Assembly (NCBI RefSeq): GCF_013348785.1
Contig: NZ_CP054691.1
Span: 2,170,001 to 2,234,000 of the forward strand
Length of the DNA stretch: 64,000 bases
Direction: 5' to 3'
Source: Gordonia sp. X0973
GTDB lineage: Bacteria; Actinomycetota; Actinomycetes; Mycobacteriales; Mycobacteriaceae
Below, piece by piece: positions 24,453 through 33,397 of this stretch (the first letter of the stretch is position 1; each line of letters begins with the position of its first letter). The translations under genes were made by a program, and so were the position numbers. The notes under the pieces are model-generated. The model made no database searches. It was not told where the DNA came from and was given only the letters and a program-made list of their open reading frames with translations.

Positions 24453-26438
24453 ATGGACTCCGACCGCACCGCCGAGCAGCTGTCGTTCGCCGACGTGGGT
24501 TTGCCCGGTGTCGGGCTGCCCGGGCCGGCGAACCGCGACCGGGCCGGCCGGTCGCGCGGGCACGGATCGCACCGCCGACCGCCGACCGCCGCCGAGGCGG
24601 CGGAGATGTCGGCCAGCGTCCACGGCGGAATCGACCAGTCGCTGGCCACCACGCCGTTCGTCGTCGTCGACCTGGAGACCACCGGCGGCAGCCCGGAACG
24701 TGACGCGATCACCGAGATCGGCGCGGTGCGGATCTGCGGCGGCGAGGTCGTCGGAGAATTCGCGACGCTGGTCGACCCGGGACGTCCGATCCCGACGGAG
24801 ATCGTGACGCTGACCGGGATCACCGAGGCGATGGTCGTCGCGGCACCCACGATCGGCGAGGTCCTGCCCGCCTTTCTCGAGTTCGCCCGCGGCAGCGTGC
24901 TCGTCGCACACAACTCCCGCTTCGACCTCGGCTTCCTCACCGCGTCGGCAAACCGCCTCGGACTCGACTGGCACTTCCCCGCGACGCTGTGCACCGTGGC
25001 GCTGGCGCGCCGCGTCCTGACCCGCGAGGAGGCCCCCGCTGTTCGGCTGTCGGCGCTGGCCGCGCTCTTCGACGCGACGACGACTCCGACGCACCGGGCC
25101 CTCGACGACGCACGGGCGACGGTGGACGTCCTGCACGGCCTGCTCGAACGCATCGGGAACCGGGGCGTCGGCACCTTTGCCGAACTGTTGGACTTCCTCC
25201 CGCGGGCCACCCCCGCGCAACGGGCCAAACGCCATCTCGCCGACCGCGTGCCGCGCGCGCCGGGTGTCTATCTGTTCCGCGGATGCGGCGACGAGGTGCT
25301 GTACGTCGGCACCGCGGTGGACCTCCGCCGCCGGGTCCGGTCCTACTTCGCCGGGGATTCCCGCCCCCGGATCGCGGAGATGGTGGCGTTGTCGAGCAGG
25401 GTCGACCACGTGGTCTGCGCCCACGACCTGGAAGCCGGGGTCCGCGAACTGCGGTTGCTCGCCGCGCACAACCCCGCCTACAACCGGCGCTCGACCCAAC
25501 CCAGGCGCGGCTGGTGGGTCTCGCTCACCGAGGAGCGCTTCCCGCGCTTCACCGTCGGCCGGTCCGCGCGTCCGGAGCCCGGCCCGTTGGGCGAGCCGAC
25601 ATCGATCGGACCGATCCCGCAGCGGGCCACCGCACAGGCCGTGGCCGATGCACTCACGCGAGCGACCGGTCTGCGGTCCTGCACCACCCGCCTGGGCGCG
25701 CGCCGGGACTACCACTGGTGCCCGCCCCACTCCGTATCTCCGACGACGAGACCGGTATCTCCGACGGCGGGGCCGGTGCGCGGGCCAAGTTCCTCGACTG
25801 CCGTCCCGGCGACCCGGGCCGGTCCCGGCGACTGCGCCGCGGCCAGCCCGATTCCCGAGTCGGTGACCGACTACCTCCCCCGGGTGCGCGCCGCCCTGGA
25901 CGTCGTCGCGGGACGCTCGGACGCCGCACTGCACGAATTGGCCGCGACGGTCGCCGCGGCCGCCGAGGCCGAGCACTTCGAGACCGCCGCGCGCCACCGC
26001 GACAGTCTCGCCGCGGTGGTGGCCGCACTCGCCCGGTGCCACCGGCTCCGGGCGCTGTGCGACCTCGAGCAGTTCGTCGTGGCCCGGCCCGGGCCCGCCG
26101 GCGGGTGGCGGTTCGCGGTGGTCCGCCACGGCCGGCTGGCTGGCGCGGGTACCGCGGACGCACACACCCCGCCGATGCCCGTCGTCGAGGCCGTGATCGC
26201 GGCCGCGGAGACGGTGATCCCCTCCGCCGGGCCGCTCCACGGCGCGGCCCCCGAGGAGGCCGCGCTCGTCTACCGCTGGATCACCGCGGCCGATGCCCGG
26301 ATCGTCGACGCGTCGGGCGGCCTGGCACTGCCCCGGTTCAGCGCCTGCGGCTGGGAGGGATGGGCCGTCCGGGCCCGTGCGGCGCGGAGTCGGGAGACTA
26401 CCGACGGGCGAAGCCGAGAACCCGCGGGGCACCGATGA
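24453..26438 (+). CDS. DEDD exonuclease (Pol III epsilon-like) fused to a GIY-YIG (UvrC-like) nuclease
   Basis: A 661-aa two-nuclease protein, homologue of Rv2191. Residues ~65-230 form a DnaQ-like 3'-5' exonuclease: FVVVDLETTGG (ExoI), VAHNSRFDLGFL (ExoII), and HRALDDARATVDVL (ExoIII). Residues ~265-340 form a GIY-YIG domain: APGVYLFRGCGDEVLYVGTA with VRSYF downstream, and ELRLLAAHNPAYNRR resembling UvrC. A UVR-like EAEHFETAARHRD segment follows near residue 510. The protein should process damaged or mismatched DNA. The ATG at 24453 is preceded by a near-perfect SOS box, which fits damage induction. A TTG at 24423 would put the box inside the gene and is rejected. Confidence 0.87.
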   Translation: MDSDRTAEQLSFADVGLPGVGLPGPANRDRAGRSRGHGSHRRPPTAAEAAEMSASVHGGIDQSLATTPFVVVDLETTGGSPERDAITEIGAVRICGGEVVGEFATLVDPGRPIPTEIVTLTGITEAMVVAAPTIGEVLPAFLEFARGSVLVAHNSRFDLGFLTASANRLGLDWHFPATLCTVALARRVLTREEAPAVRLSALAALFDATTTPTHRALDDARATVDVLHGLLERIGNRGVGTFAELLDFLPRATPAQRAKRHLADRVPRAPGVYLFRGCGDEVLYVGTAVDLRRRVRSYFAGDSRPRIAEMVALSSRVDHVVCAHDLEAGVRELRLLAAHNPAYNRRSTQPRRGWWVSLTEERFPRFTVGRSARPEPGPLGEPTSIGPIPQRATAQAVADALTRATGLRSCTTRLGARRDYHWCPPHSVSPTTRPVSPTAGPVRGPSSSTAVPATRAGPGDCAAASPIPESVTDYLPRVRAALDVVAGRSDAALHELAATVAAAAEAEHFETAARHRDSLAAVVAALARCHRLRALCDLEQFVVARPGPAGGWRFAVVRHGRLAGAGTADAHTPPMPVVEAVIAAAETVIPSAGPLHGAAPEEAALVYRWITAADARIVDASGGLALPRFSACGWEGWAVRARAARSRETTDGRSREPAGHR

Positions 26439-26452
26439 CTACCCTTGGTCCC

Positions 26453-26728
26453 ATGCTGACCGCTTTCGTGTTGATCACCGCAGACGTCCATTCGATCCCG
26501 GAGACCGCCCAGGACGTCGCCGACATCGACGGAGTCACCGAGGTGTACTCCTGCGCGGGTGACGTCGACCTGATCGCCAAGGTCCGGGTCCGCGACCACG
26601 AGCAGGTCGCCGAAGTCGTCACCAACCGGATCAACCGGCTGCCCGGGGTCGCCCGCACCACGACCCATATCGCCTTCCGCAGCTATGCGAGCAGCGAGAC
26701 CGAGGCGGGCTTCTCCGTCGGCGAATAG
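26453..26728 (+). CDS. Lrp/AsnC ligand-binding (RAM) domain protein without HTH
   Basis: A 91-aa stand-alone RAM domain: MLTAFVLITADV at the start, then the family pattern PETAQDVADIDGVTEVYSCAGDVDLIAKV and a C-terminal strand with RTTTHIAF. Such proteins bind amino acids as oligomers but lack a DNA-binding helix-turn-helix. ATG 26453 matches the family N-terminus. ATG 26435 would overlap the upstream stop as ATGA and is possible. It converges on trpD with 5 bp between the stop codons, so it may be co-transcribed with the nuclease gene. Confidence 0.8.
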   Translation: MLTAFVLITADVHSIPETAQDVADIDGVTEVYSCAGDVDLIAKVRVRDHEQVAEVVTNRINRLPGVARTTTHIAFRSYASSETEAGFSVGE

Positions 26729-26733
26729 CCGCT

Positions 26734-27804
26734 TCAGTCCTGCGCCAGCTCGCCGCTCACCGTGGCCCAGCGCTCGAGGATCTGTGCGGCGGCCCCCGAA
26801 TCGATCGCGTGGGCGGCCCGCGTCATTCCCGCGGCGAGCGCCGCGACGAGGTCGTCGCGGGTCATCGGCGCCGTCTGCTCGGCGGCGACCAGCGCACCGG
26901 CGGCGTTGAGCAGCACGGCGTCGCGCACCGGGCCGACCGCGCCGGCGAACAGATCGCGCGCGACCACCGCGTTGTCCTGTGCATCCCCGCCCTGCAGTGC
27001 GGACAGCTCGACGCGGTCGATGCCGAGATCGGCCTGCGGATCGATGTGATGCTCGGTCACGACCCCGTCGACGACCTGCCAGATGGTCGAGGTGCTGGTC
27101 GTCGTCAGCTCGTCGAGGCCGTCGTCGCCGCGGACCACCAGCACCGACGACCCGCGGTCGGCGAAGGTCTGCGCGAGAACCGGCGCGAGATCGGCGAAGG
27201 CGCACCCGATGAGCCCGGCGCGCGGCTGAGCCGGGTTGGTGAGCGGTCCCAGCACGTTGAACACGGTGGGGACGCCGAGTTCCTTACGGGGCGGTCCGGT
27301 GAAACGGAATGCCGGGTGGAACACCGGGGCGAAGCAGAAGGCGATACCCGCCTCGGCCACACATCGGACCACCGCGTCGGCGCCCAGGTTGATCGTCACC
27401 CCGAGCGCTTCGAGGACGTCGGCCCCGCCGCTCTTGGAGGAGGCCGCCCGGTTCCCGTGCTTGACGACGGGGATCCCGGCCGCCGCGACGACGATCGAGG
27501 TCATCGTCGAGATGTTGACGGTGTGGGAGCGGTCGCCGCCGGTGCCGACGATGTCGATCGCGGTACCCGCGAGGTCGACCCGCGTCGCATGGGCGAGCAT
27601 CGCCTCGGCGAGCCCGTCGAGTTCGGCCGGCGCGGCCCCCTTCATCTTCACCGCCAGCCCGAATGCCGCGATCTGGGCACTCGTCGCCGAGTCGGCCATG
27701 ATCTCGTTCATCGCCCACTGCGCCTGCGCCGAGGTCAGGTCTCGATTCTCCGAGACCAAACCGAGGATGAACGGCCAACTCAATTCCGACTGACTACTGG
27801 TCAC
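26734..27804 (-). CDS. trpD: Anthranilate phosphoribosyltransferase TrpD
   Basis: A 356-aa enzyme of tryptophan synthesis that joins anthranilate to PRPP. The PRPP-binding motif is IDIVGTGGDRSHTVNIST, followed by VVKHGNRAASSKSG for anthranilate and Mg binding, and VFNVLGPLTNPA. Length and position match Rv2192c. It is a lone trp gene here; no other trp gene is adjacent. It is divergent from the cytochrome operon across a 169-bp gap. Confidence 0.95.
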   Translation of the reverse strand: MTSSQSELSWPFILGLVSENRDLTSAQAQWAMNEIMADSATSAQIAAFGLAVKMKGAAPAELDGLAEAMLAHATRVDLAGTAIDIVGTGGDRSHTVNISTMTSIVVAAAGIPVVKHGNRAASSKSGGADVLEALGVTINLGADAVVRCVAEAGIAFCFAPVFHPAFRFTGPPRKELGVPTVFNVLGPLTNPAQPRAGLIGCAFADLAPVLAQTFADRGSSVLVVRGDDGLDELTTTSTSTIWQVVDGVVTEHHIDPQADLGIDRVELSALQGGDAQDNAVVARDLFAGAVGPVRDAVLLNAAGALVAAEQTAPMTRDDLVAALAAGMTRAAHAIDSGAAAQILERWATVSGELAQD

Positions 27805-27973
27805 GCGTCCACCCTAAACGAGTGCTCCGGTGCCCGATTTCCGACCGGAATACTGCGCGGGACACGCCGGGGAGCGACGGCGCGACCTGGTCCGACCTGG
27901 GCCGCCGCAAAATGTTGCACCAATTTGTCGACCCCGGTGGTCACGCTTTACTACGAACCGTCATACTTCTTGT

Positions 27974-28588
27974 GTGACTAGCGCTGCAAGTACCCCGTCA
28001 ACGGCCATTACGGCTCGGGTGCACTCGCTGAACCGTCCCAACATGGTCAGCGTCGGCACGATCGTATGGCTTTCCAGTGAGCTCATGTTCTTCGCCGGGC
28101 TGTTCGCGATGTACTTCGTCGCCCGCGCGAACAACTCCACCGGCCACTGGCCCATGGAGCCGACCGAACTGAACCTCTGGCTCGCCGTCCCGGTGACGAC
28201 CGTCCTAATCCTCTCGTCGGTGACCTGCCAGATGGGCGTCTTCGCCGCTGAGCGCGGCGACGTCTTCGGCCTCCGCCGCTGGTACATCCTGACCTTCATC
28301 ATGGGCGCGTTCTTCGTCGCCGGCCAGGCCTACGAGTACCACCACCTGGTGGAACACGGCACGACGCTGGCGAGCAGCTCCTACGGCTCGGTGTTCTACA
28401 TGGCCACCGGCTTCCACGGCCTGCACGTCATCGGCGGTCTGGTCGCGTTCCTCTTCCTGCTGACCCGCACCTGGCTGTCGAAGTTCACGCCGGCGCAGGC
28501 CACGGCAGCGATCGTCGTGTCGTACTACTGGCACTTCGTCGACATCGTGTGGATCGCCCTGTTCGTCACGATCTACTTCATCCGTTAA
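27974..28588 (+). CDS. ctaE: Cytochrome c oxidase subunit III CtaE
   Basis: A 204-aa membrane protein with five hydrophobic helices, the short actinobacterial form of aa3 oxidase subunit III. Family motifs include [36 protein letters not shown] and [14 protein letters not shown]. The start is the GTG at 27974, giving the usual length; the frame upstream is open but looks non-coding. It is the first gene of the ctaE-qcrC-qcrA-qcrB operon that encodes the bcc complex part of the bcc-aa3 supercomplex. Confidence 0.95.
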   Translation: MTSAASTPSTAITARVHSLNRPNMVSVGTIVWLSSELMFFAGLFAMYFVARANNSTGHWPMEPTELNLWLAVPVTTVLILSSVTCQMGVFAAERGDVFGLRRWYILTFIMGAFFVAGQAYEYHHLVEHGTTLASSSYGSVFYMATGFHGLHVIGGLVAFLFLLTRTWLSKFTPAQATAAIVVSYYWHFVDIVWIALFVTIYFIR

Positions 28589-28629
28589 GAACCTCAGCCC
28601 CGGTAGTCCGTATTAGTAGAGAGTCACAG

Positions 28630-29547
28630 ATGAGTACATCTCCACCCTCGGATCACGCCAACGCCGATCCGGCCCCGGCGCCCAGCAGCACCGCCGCTCG
28701 CGCGGCCAAGAGCCGGCGCAAGCTGCGCCGCCGTGCGTCGGGCACGATTCTGCTCCTCGCCGGACTGGTCAGCGCCGGCGTCATCACCGCGCTGCTGACG
28801 CCGAAGGCGCAGGTCGCCGTCGCCGACCCGAATTCGCAGTCGCAGGCGCTGATCGACGCGGGCAAGAAGCTCTACGACACGTCCTGCGTCAGCTGCCACG
28901 GCACGAACCTGCAGGGTGTGGCCGACCGCGGACCGTCGCTGATCGGCGTCGGCGACGCCGCCGTCTACTTCCAGGTGGCCTCCGGCCGCATGCCCGCGGT
29001 CCGCAACGACGCGCAGGTCACGCGCAAGCCGCCGAAGTTCACCGAGGCGCAGATCACCCAGCTCGGCAAGTACATCCAGTCGGTGTCCGGCGGACCCCAG
29101 GTGTACTACGAGCGCAACGCCGACGGCACGGTGAAGACCGACGCCGACGGCATCCCGATCGTCGCGCAGGCTTCGCTGCGCGGCACCAACCTGGGCCGCG
29201 GCAGCGAGCTGTTCCGTTTGAACTGCGCCTCCTGCCACAACTTCACCGGTCGCGGCGGCGCGCTGTCGTCGGGCAAATTCGCCCCTAACCTCGACCCGCC
29301 GAGCGAGCAGCAGATCTACACGGCGATGCTGACCGGGCCGCAGAACATGCCCAAGTTCAGTAATCGCCAGCTGTCCCTTCAGGAGAAGAAGGACATCATC
29401 GGCTTCATCAAGTACTCCTCGGAGTCGCACCAGCCCGGCGGACTCGGGCTCGGCGGCTTCGGTCCGGTGAGCGAGGGCATGGCCATGTGGGTCATCGGCA
29501 TCGGCGCCATCGTCGCCTTCGCAATGTGGATGGGATCGCGGTCATGA
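28630..29547 (+). CDS. qcrC: Diheme cytochrome c subunit QcrC of the bcc complex
   Basis: A 305-aa membrane-bound diheme cytochrome c. An N-terminal helix ([19 protein letters not shown]) precedes two heme-c domains with CVSCH and CASCH. A C-terminal transmembrane helix ([15 protein letters not shown]) anchors it. It carries electrons from the Rieske centre directly to CuA of cytochrome oxidase, replacing soluble cytochrome c. It starts 41 bp after ctaE and overlaps qcrA by 4 bp (ATGA). Confidence 0.95.
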   Translation: MSTSPPSDHANADPAPAPSSTAARAAKSRRKLRRRASGTILLLAGLVSAGVITALLTPKAQVAVADPNSQSQALIDAGKKLYDTSCVSCHGTNLQGVADRGPSLIGVGDAAVYFQVASGRMPAVRNDAQVTRKPPKFTEAQITQLGKYIQSVSGGPQVYYERNADGTVKTDADGIPIVAQASLRGTNLGRGSELFRLNCASCHNFTGRGGALSSGKFAPNLDPPSEQQIYTAMLTGPQNMPKFSNRQLSLQEKKDIIGFIKYSSESHQPGGLGLGGFGPVSEGMAMWVIGIGAIVAFAMWMGSRS

Positions 29548-30698
29548 GCGCTACCGAAAACACCCCGTCGAGCGAAGAACTCGCCGACATGAGCCAGGAC
29601 GAGCTGGTCAAACTCGGCACGAACCTCGACGGCGTCGAGATTCTCCACCGCGAACCGCGGTTCCCCGTCGCGGGGACCCGCGCCGAGAAGCGCGCAGCAC
29701 GTGCCGTCGCCTTCTGGTTCACGTTGGCCGGCATCTCGGCCCTCGCCTGCCTGATCGTCTTCCTGTTCAACCACTGGAAGTTCGTGATGCCGGGCAAGCC
29801 GAACTACTGGCTCTACTCGCTGAACACGCCGCTGCTGGGCATCACCTTCGGCCTCTCGATCCTCTCGATCGGCATCGCGATCGTCCAGATCACCAAGCGG
29901 TTCATCCCCGCCGAGATCGCCGTGCAGGACCGTCACGACGGCGGCTCCAACGAAGTCGACAAGAAGACGACCGGCGCGCTGCTCGGCAACGCCCTGGAGA
30001 CGTCGACGCTGCCGCGTCGCAAGATGATCCTCGGCTCGGCCGCGTTCGGTCTGGGCGCCTTCGCCCTCACCGGCCTGGTCGCCGCTCTCGGCGGATTCAT
30101 CAAGAACCCGTGGGCACTGCGCGAGAAGTCACCGCTGTGGCACTCGGGCTGGTCCCCGATCTACAACCCGGCGGACAACCCCAACGAGACGATCTTCCTG
30201 CGTCGCGACACCGGTAACCCCTACCAGGTCGCGCTGATCCGCCCGGAGGATCTCGACGCCGGCGGCATGGAGACGGTCTTCCCGTGGCGTCCCTCCGACG
30301 GGCACGGCGAGACCGAGGAGTCGCGCCACAAGCTGCTCGAGGGCCTGCGCTCCGTGCGCAACCCGGTGATGCTCATCCGCCTGCGCCCCGAGGACTCGGC
30401 GAAGGTCATCAAGCGCAAGGGCCAGGAGAGCTTCAACTACGGCGACTACTACGCCTACACCAAGGTCTGCAGCCACCTCGGCTGCCCGACCTCGCTGTAC
30501 GAACAGCAGACCAATCGCATCCTGTGCCCCTGCCACCAGTCGCAGTTCAACGCACTGGAGTACGCAAAGCCCATCTTCGGACCGGCTGCGCGGGCATTGG
30601 CACAGCTGCCACTCACGGTGAACAACCAGGGCTACATGGTCGCCGCCGGTGACTTCATCGAGCCCGTCGGACCGGCCTTCTGGGAGCGGAAATCATGA
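29544..30698 (+). CDS. qcrA: Rieske iron-sulfur subunit QcrA
   Basis: A 384-aa Rieske protein with three N-terminal transmembrane helices, as usual in actinobacteria. The 2Fe-2S ligands are in [11 protein letters not shown] and CPCHQSQF. It oxidises menaquinol at the Qo site with QcrB. The ATG at 29544 overlaps the qcrC stop, and the stop overlaps the qcrB ATG, both as ATGA. Confidence 0.95.
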   Translation: MSATENTPSSEELADMSQDELVKLGTNLDGVEILHREPRFPVAGTRAEKRAARAVAFWFTLAGISALACLIVFLFNHWKFVMPGKPNYWLYSLNTPLLGITFGLSILSIGIAIVQITKRFIPAEIAVQDRHDGGSNEVDKKTTGALLGNALETSTLPRRKMILGSAAFGLGAFALTGLVAALGGFIKNPWALREKSPLWHSGWSPIYNPADNPNETIFLRRDTGNPYQVALIRPEDLDAGGMETVFPWRPSDGHGETEESRHKLLEGLRSVRNPVMLIRLRPEDSAKVIKRKGQESFNYGDYYAYTKVCSHLGCPTSLYEQQTNRILCPCHQSQFNALEYAKPIFGPAARALAQLPLTVNNQGYMVAAGDFIEPVGPAFWERKS

Positions 30699-32320
30699 CG
30701 ACAAGCATCGGCGGACGCCTCGCGCAGCAAGCTGAAGAAGTCGATTCGCGGTATCACCTCGCCGCGGGCATGCGTCGACAGATCAACAAGGTCTTCCCGA
30801 CCCATTGGTCCTTCCTGCTGGGCGAGGTCGCGCTCTACTCGTTCATCATCCTGTTGCTGTCCGGCGTGTACCTGACGCTGTTCTTCGACCCGTCGATGGC
30901 GCACGTCACCTACCACGGCGACTACCAGCCGCTCAACGGCGTCCTGATGAGCCGCGCGTACGAGACGACGCTGAACATCTCCTTCGAGGTGCGCGGCGGC
31001 CTGTTCGTCCGCCAGATCCACCACTGGGCGGCCCTGCTGTTCGCGGCGTCGATCATCACCCACATGGCGCGTATCTTCTTCACCGGTGCGTTCCGCCGTC
31101 CGCGCGAGGCCAACTGGATCATCGGCTCGTTGCTGCTGGTCCTGGCCATGTTCGAGGGATTCTTCGGATACTCGCTCCCCGACGACCTGCTGTCGGGCAC
31201 CGGCGTCCGCGCCGCGATGAGCGGCATCGTCCTGGGCATCCCGCTGGTCGGCACCTGGATCCACTGGGCGCTGTTCGGCGGCGACTTCCCCGGCGACATC
31301 ATTATCCCGCGTCTGTACGTGCTGCACATCCTGCTGTTCCCGGCGATCATCCTGGCGCTGATCGGCGCCCACCTGGCTCTCGTCTGGTACCAGAAGCACA
31401 CGCAGTTCCCCGGCCCCGGTCGTACCGAGCGCAATGTCGTGGGCGTGCGCATCCTCCCCGTGTTCGCGGCCAAGGCCGGTGCGTTCTTCGCCATCACCTT
31501 CGGCCTGCTCGCCGTCATGGCCGGGGTCTTCCAGATCAACCCCGTGTGGACGATCGGGCCGTACAACCCGGCGCAGGTGTCCGCGGGATCGCAGCCCGAC
31601 ATCTACATGCAGTGGACGGACGGCGCGGCACGACTCATGCCGCCGTGGGAGATCTACATCGGCAACCACACCATCCCGGCGATCTTCTGGGTGGTCGTGA
31701 TCATCACGATCGTGTTCGGCCTGATGTTCAGCTACCCGTGGATCGAGAAGCGCCTCACCGGCGACGACGCGCACCACAACCTGCTGCAGCGGCCCCGTGA
31801 CGTTCCGGTGCGTACCGGCATCGGCGCGATGGCCATCGCCTTCTACGCGATCCTCACGATCTCGTGCATGAACGACATCATCGCGTACAAGTTCCACATC
31901 TCGCTGAACGCGACGACGTGGATGGGTCGTATCGGCCTGCTCATCGTCCCGCCGCTGGCGTACTTCATCGCCTACCGCTGGGCCATCGGCCTGCAGCGCA
32001 GCGATCGCGCCGTCCTCGAGCACGGAATCGAGACGGGCATCATCAAGCGCCTGCCGCAGGGTGAGTACATCGAGGTGCACCAGCCGCTCGGCCCGGTCGA
32101 CGACCACGGTCACCCGATCCCGCTCCCCTACGAGGGTGCGGCGATCCCGAAGAAGATGAACAAGCTGGGTGCCGCGGGCTCCCCGGGTACCGGCGGACTC
32201 CTGTTCGCCGATCCGCCCGAGGAGCAGAAGATCAACGCCGAGCTCGAGCACAAGGGCCACGTCGCCGAGCACGAGGTCCTGCGCGAGCTGCAGGCCCAGA
32301 ACGGCAATCCGCTCGACTAG
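30695..32320 (+). CDS. qcrB: Cytochrome b subunit QcrB of the bcc complex
   Basis: A 541-aa multi-helix cytochrome b. Heme-ligating His residues occur in [20 protein letters not shown] and in [32 protein letters not shown] and the quinol-site PPWEIY (PEWY-like) follow. It forms the menaquinol-oxidising core and is the target of imidazopyridine drugs in mycobacteria. The hydrophilic C-terminal tail of about 120 residues is typical for the group. It ends the operon and is followed by a strong terminator hairpin. Confidence 0.95.
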   Translation: MTTSIGGRLAQQAEEVDSRYHLAAGMRRQINKVFPTHWSFLLGEVALYSFIILLLSGVYLTLFFDPSMAHVTYHGDYQPLNGVLMSRAYETTLNISFEVRGGLFVRQIHHWAALLFAASIITHMARIFFTGAFRRPREANWIIGSLLLVLAMFEGFFGYSLPDDLLSGTGVRAAMSGIVLGIPLVGTWIHWALFGGDFPGDIIIPRLYVLHILLFPAIILALIGAHLALVWYQKHTQFPGPGRTERNVVGVRILPVFAAKAGAFFAITFGLLAVMAGVFQINPVWTIGPYNPAQVSAGSQPDIYMQWTDGAARLMPPWEIYIGNHTIPAIFWVVVIITIVFGLMFSYPWIEKRLTGDDAHHNLLQRPRDVPVRTGIGAMAIAFYAILTISCMNDIIAYKFHISLNATTWMGRIGLLIVPPLAYFIAYRWAIGLQRSDRAVLEHGIETGIIKRLPQGEYIEVHQPLGPVDDHGHPIPLPYEGAAIPKKMNKLGAAGSPGTGGLLFADPPEEQKINAELEHKGHVAEHEVLRELQAQNGNPLD

Positions 32321-32362
32321 GGTTTCCCGCCGCGCCCTGTAGGGCTTGGCAGAAGCCAGCTG

Positions 32363-32394
32363 AAAGGCCGCCAGGATCGTTCCTGGCGGCCTTT
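32363..32394 (+). terminator. Rho-independent terminator after qcrB
   Basis: A perfect 14-bp stem, AAAGGCCGCCAGGA against TCCTGGCGGCCTTT with a TCGT loop, ends in T residues 40 bp after the qcrB stop. Confidence 0.9.
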
Positions 32395-32452
32395 CTCATA
32401 CCCGGTGCCCCCCGGGCCCCGGGCCGATTGGGTGCGCCGTCCAAGTGCTGCC

Positions 32453-32509
32453 GAGTGGGCACCCCGAGGCCGCCGACTGGGCACCCCGAATCACGCCGAG
32501 TGGGCACCT
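32453..32509. repeat. 22/23-bp direct repeat array B (3 copies)
   Basis: Cores GAGTGGGCACC (32453), GACTGGGCACC (32475) and GAGTGGGCACC (32498) have the same orientation as array A. Spacing is 22 then 23 bp, and a degenerate fourth copy may follow near 32519. The array lies beyond the qcrB terminator. Confidence 0.8.
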
Positions 32510-32536
32510 CGACGCCGTCGACTTGCGCTCGTCGGC

Positions 32537-32602
32537 CCGGGGAGATGAGTCTCCCGGCCATTGACGGGCAGCTCGCGTGACCATCTGCCGCCTGCCGTCA
32601 AT
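32537..32602. other. Two imperfect inverted repeats between repeat arrays B and C
   Basis: CCCGGGGAGA-TGAG-TCTCCCGG (32537-32557) and ATTGACGGGCAG with CTGCCGTCAAT (32560-32571 and 32592-32602) could each form a hairpin with one bulged G. They sit in a non-coding gap of 650 bp (32321-32970). They could be terminators or part of a small RNA; no promoter was recognised. Confidence 0.4.
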
Positions 32603-32683
32603 CTCAGTGCCGGCGTACTACGGATACACGTCGCTCCACCGACGCGTGCCCGCTTCAGATTCACCCACCTTCAGGCAGCGCGC

Positions 32684-32903
32684 TACGCCCACTCGATGTG
32701 CTCGGGGTGCCCACTCGACGTGGTTGGGGTGCCCACTCGACGTGGTTGGAGTGCCCACTCGACGTGGTTGGAGTGCCCACTCGGCGTGATTCGGGTGCCC
32801 ACTCGGCGTGATTCGGGTGCCCAGTCGGCAGGATTGGAGTGCCCAGTCGACGTGGTTGGAGTGCCCAGTCGACGGGGTTGGGGTGCCCACTCGGCGGGAG
32901 TCG
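32684..32903. repeat. 22-bp direct repeat array C (10 copies)
   Basis: Ten units begin at 32684, 32706, 32728, 32750, 32772, 32794, 32816, 32838, 32860 and 32882, an exact 22-bp period. The consensus is GGTGCCCACTCG[A/G]CGTG[G/A]T followed by TG or TC; the first unit is degenerate. Orientation is opposite to arrays A and B. Substitutions are clustered at a few positions, and the period is not a multiple of three, so it is not coding. Confidence 0.92.
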
Positions 32904-32912
32904 GGAAAACAA

Positions 32913-32950
32913 CGAGACCGCCGCACCCCCGACGGGATGCGGCGGTCTCG
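32913..32950 (-). terminator. Rho-independent terminator of the ctaC-ctaF operon
   Basis: A perfect 13-bp inverted repeat, CGAGACCGCCGCA against TGCGGCGGTCTCG, lies 21 bp after the ctaF stop. On the - strand it is followed by a T-rich run (GTTGTTTT). Confidence 0.85.
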
Positions 32951-32970
32951 CGTCGTCTAGTGAACCGGGG

Positions 32971-33387
32971 TCAGTGCTTCTCGGGACCCCAGTGGTACTC
33001 GAAGACCAGTCCGGCGGCGGTGATCACGATGATCCCGGCGGCGACGATCGAGAACCAGAAGTTACGGGTCGCGAAGCCCACCGCGAACATCGCGGCGCCG
33101 CCTGCGACCAGGATCGGCCACCAGCTGTGCGGGCTGAAGAAGCCCAGTTCGCCTGCGCCGTCCTCGATCTCGGCCTCGTCGTAGTCCTCCGGGCGGATCT
33201 CGACGCGGCGCGCGACGAACCGGAAGTAGGTTCCGGTGATGAGCGTCAGACCGGCCGAGAAGAAGAAGGCGGTGGCGCCGGCCCACTCGATGCCGGTCCG
33301 CGAGATACCGGTGAAGATCGTGTAGGCGACCGCACCGATCAGGAAGAACGCCGTCAGCAACTCGAAGATGCGAGCTTCGATTTTCAT
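32971..33387 (-). CDS. ctaF: Cytochrome c oxidase subunit IV CtaF
   Basis: A 138-aa membrane protein with four hydrophobic helices, the actinobacterial aa3 oxidase subunit IV. Features include [16 protein letters not shown] at the N-terminus, a short cytoplasmic stretch with [20 protein letters not shown], and [13 protein letters not shown]. It matches Rv2199c. It follows ctaC by 10 bp. In M. tuberculosis two genes (mmpS3 and Rv2197c) separate ctaF from qcrB; here only repeats lie between. Confidence 0.93.
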   Translation of the reverse strand: MKIEARIFELLTAFFLIGAVAYTIFTGISRTGIEWAGATAFFFSAGLTLITGTYFRFVARRVEIRPEDYDEAEIEDGAGELGFFSPHSWWPILVAGGAAMFAVGFATRNFWFSIVAAGIIVITAAGLVFEYHWGPEKH

Positions 33388-33397
33388 TCAGATGCTC

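Noticed and set aside
27805..27973. Promoter of the ctaE operon (TTGTCG, 17 bp, TTACTA)
   Set aside because: The -10 element is a poor match; position is right but evidence is too weak to annotate.
32684..32903. CRISPR array
   Set aside because: Units are directly adjacent with no unique spacers, and no cas genes are present.
32618..32926. Repeat-containing open frames with Gly-His-Pro-Asn-His motifs
   Set aside because: They only translate the 22-bp repeats, whose period shifts frame each unit; no ribosome site.
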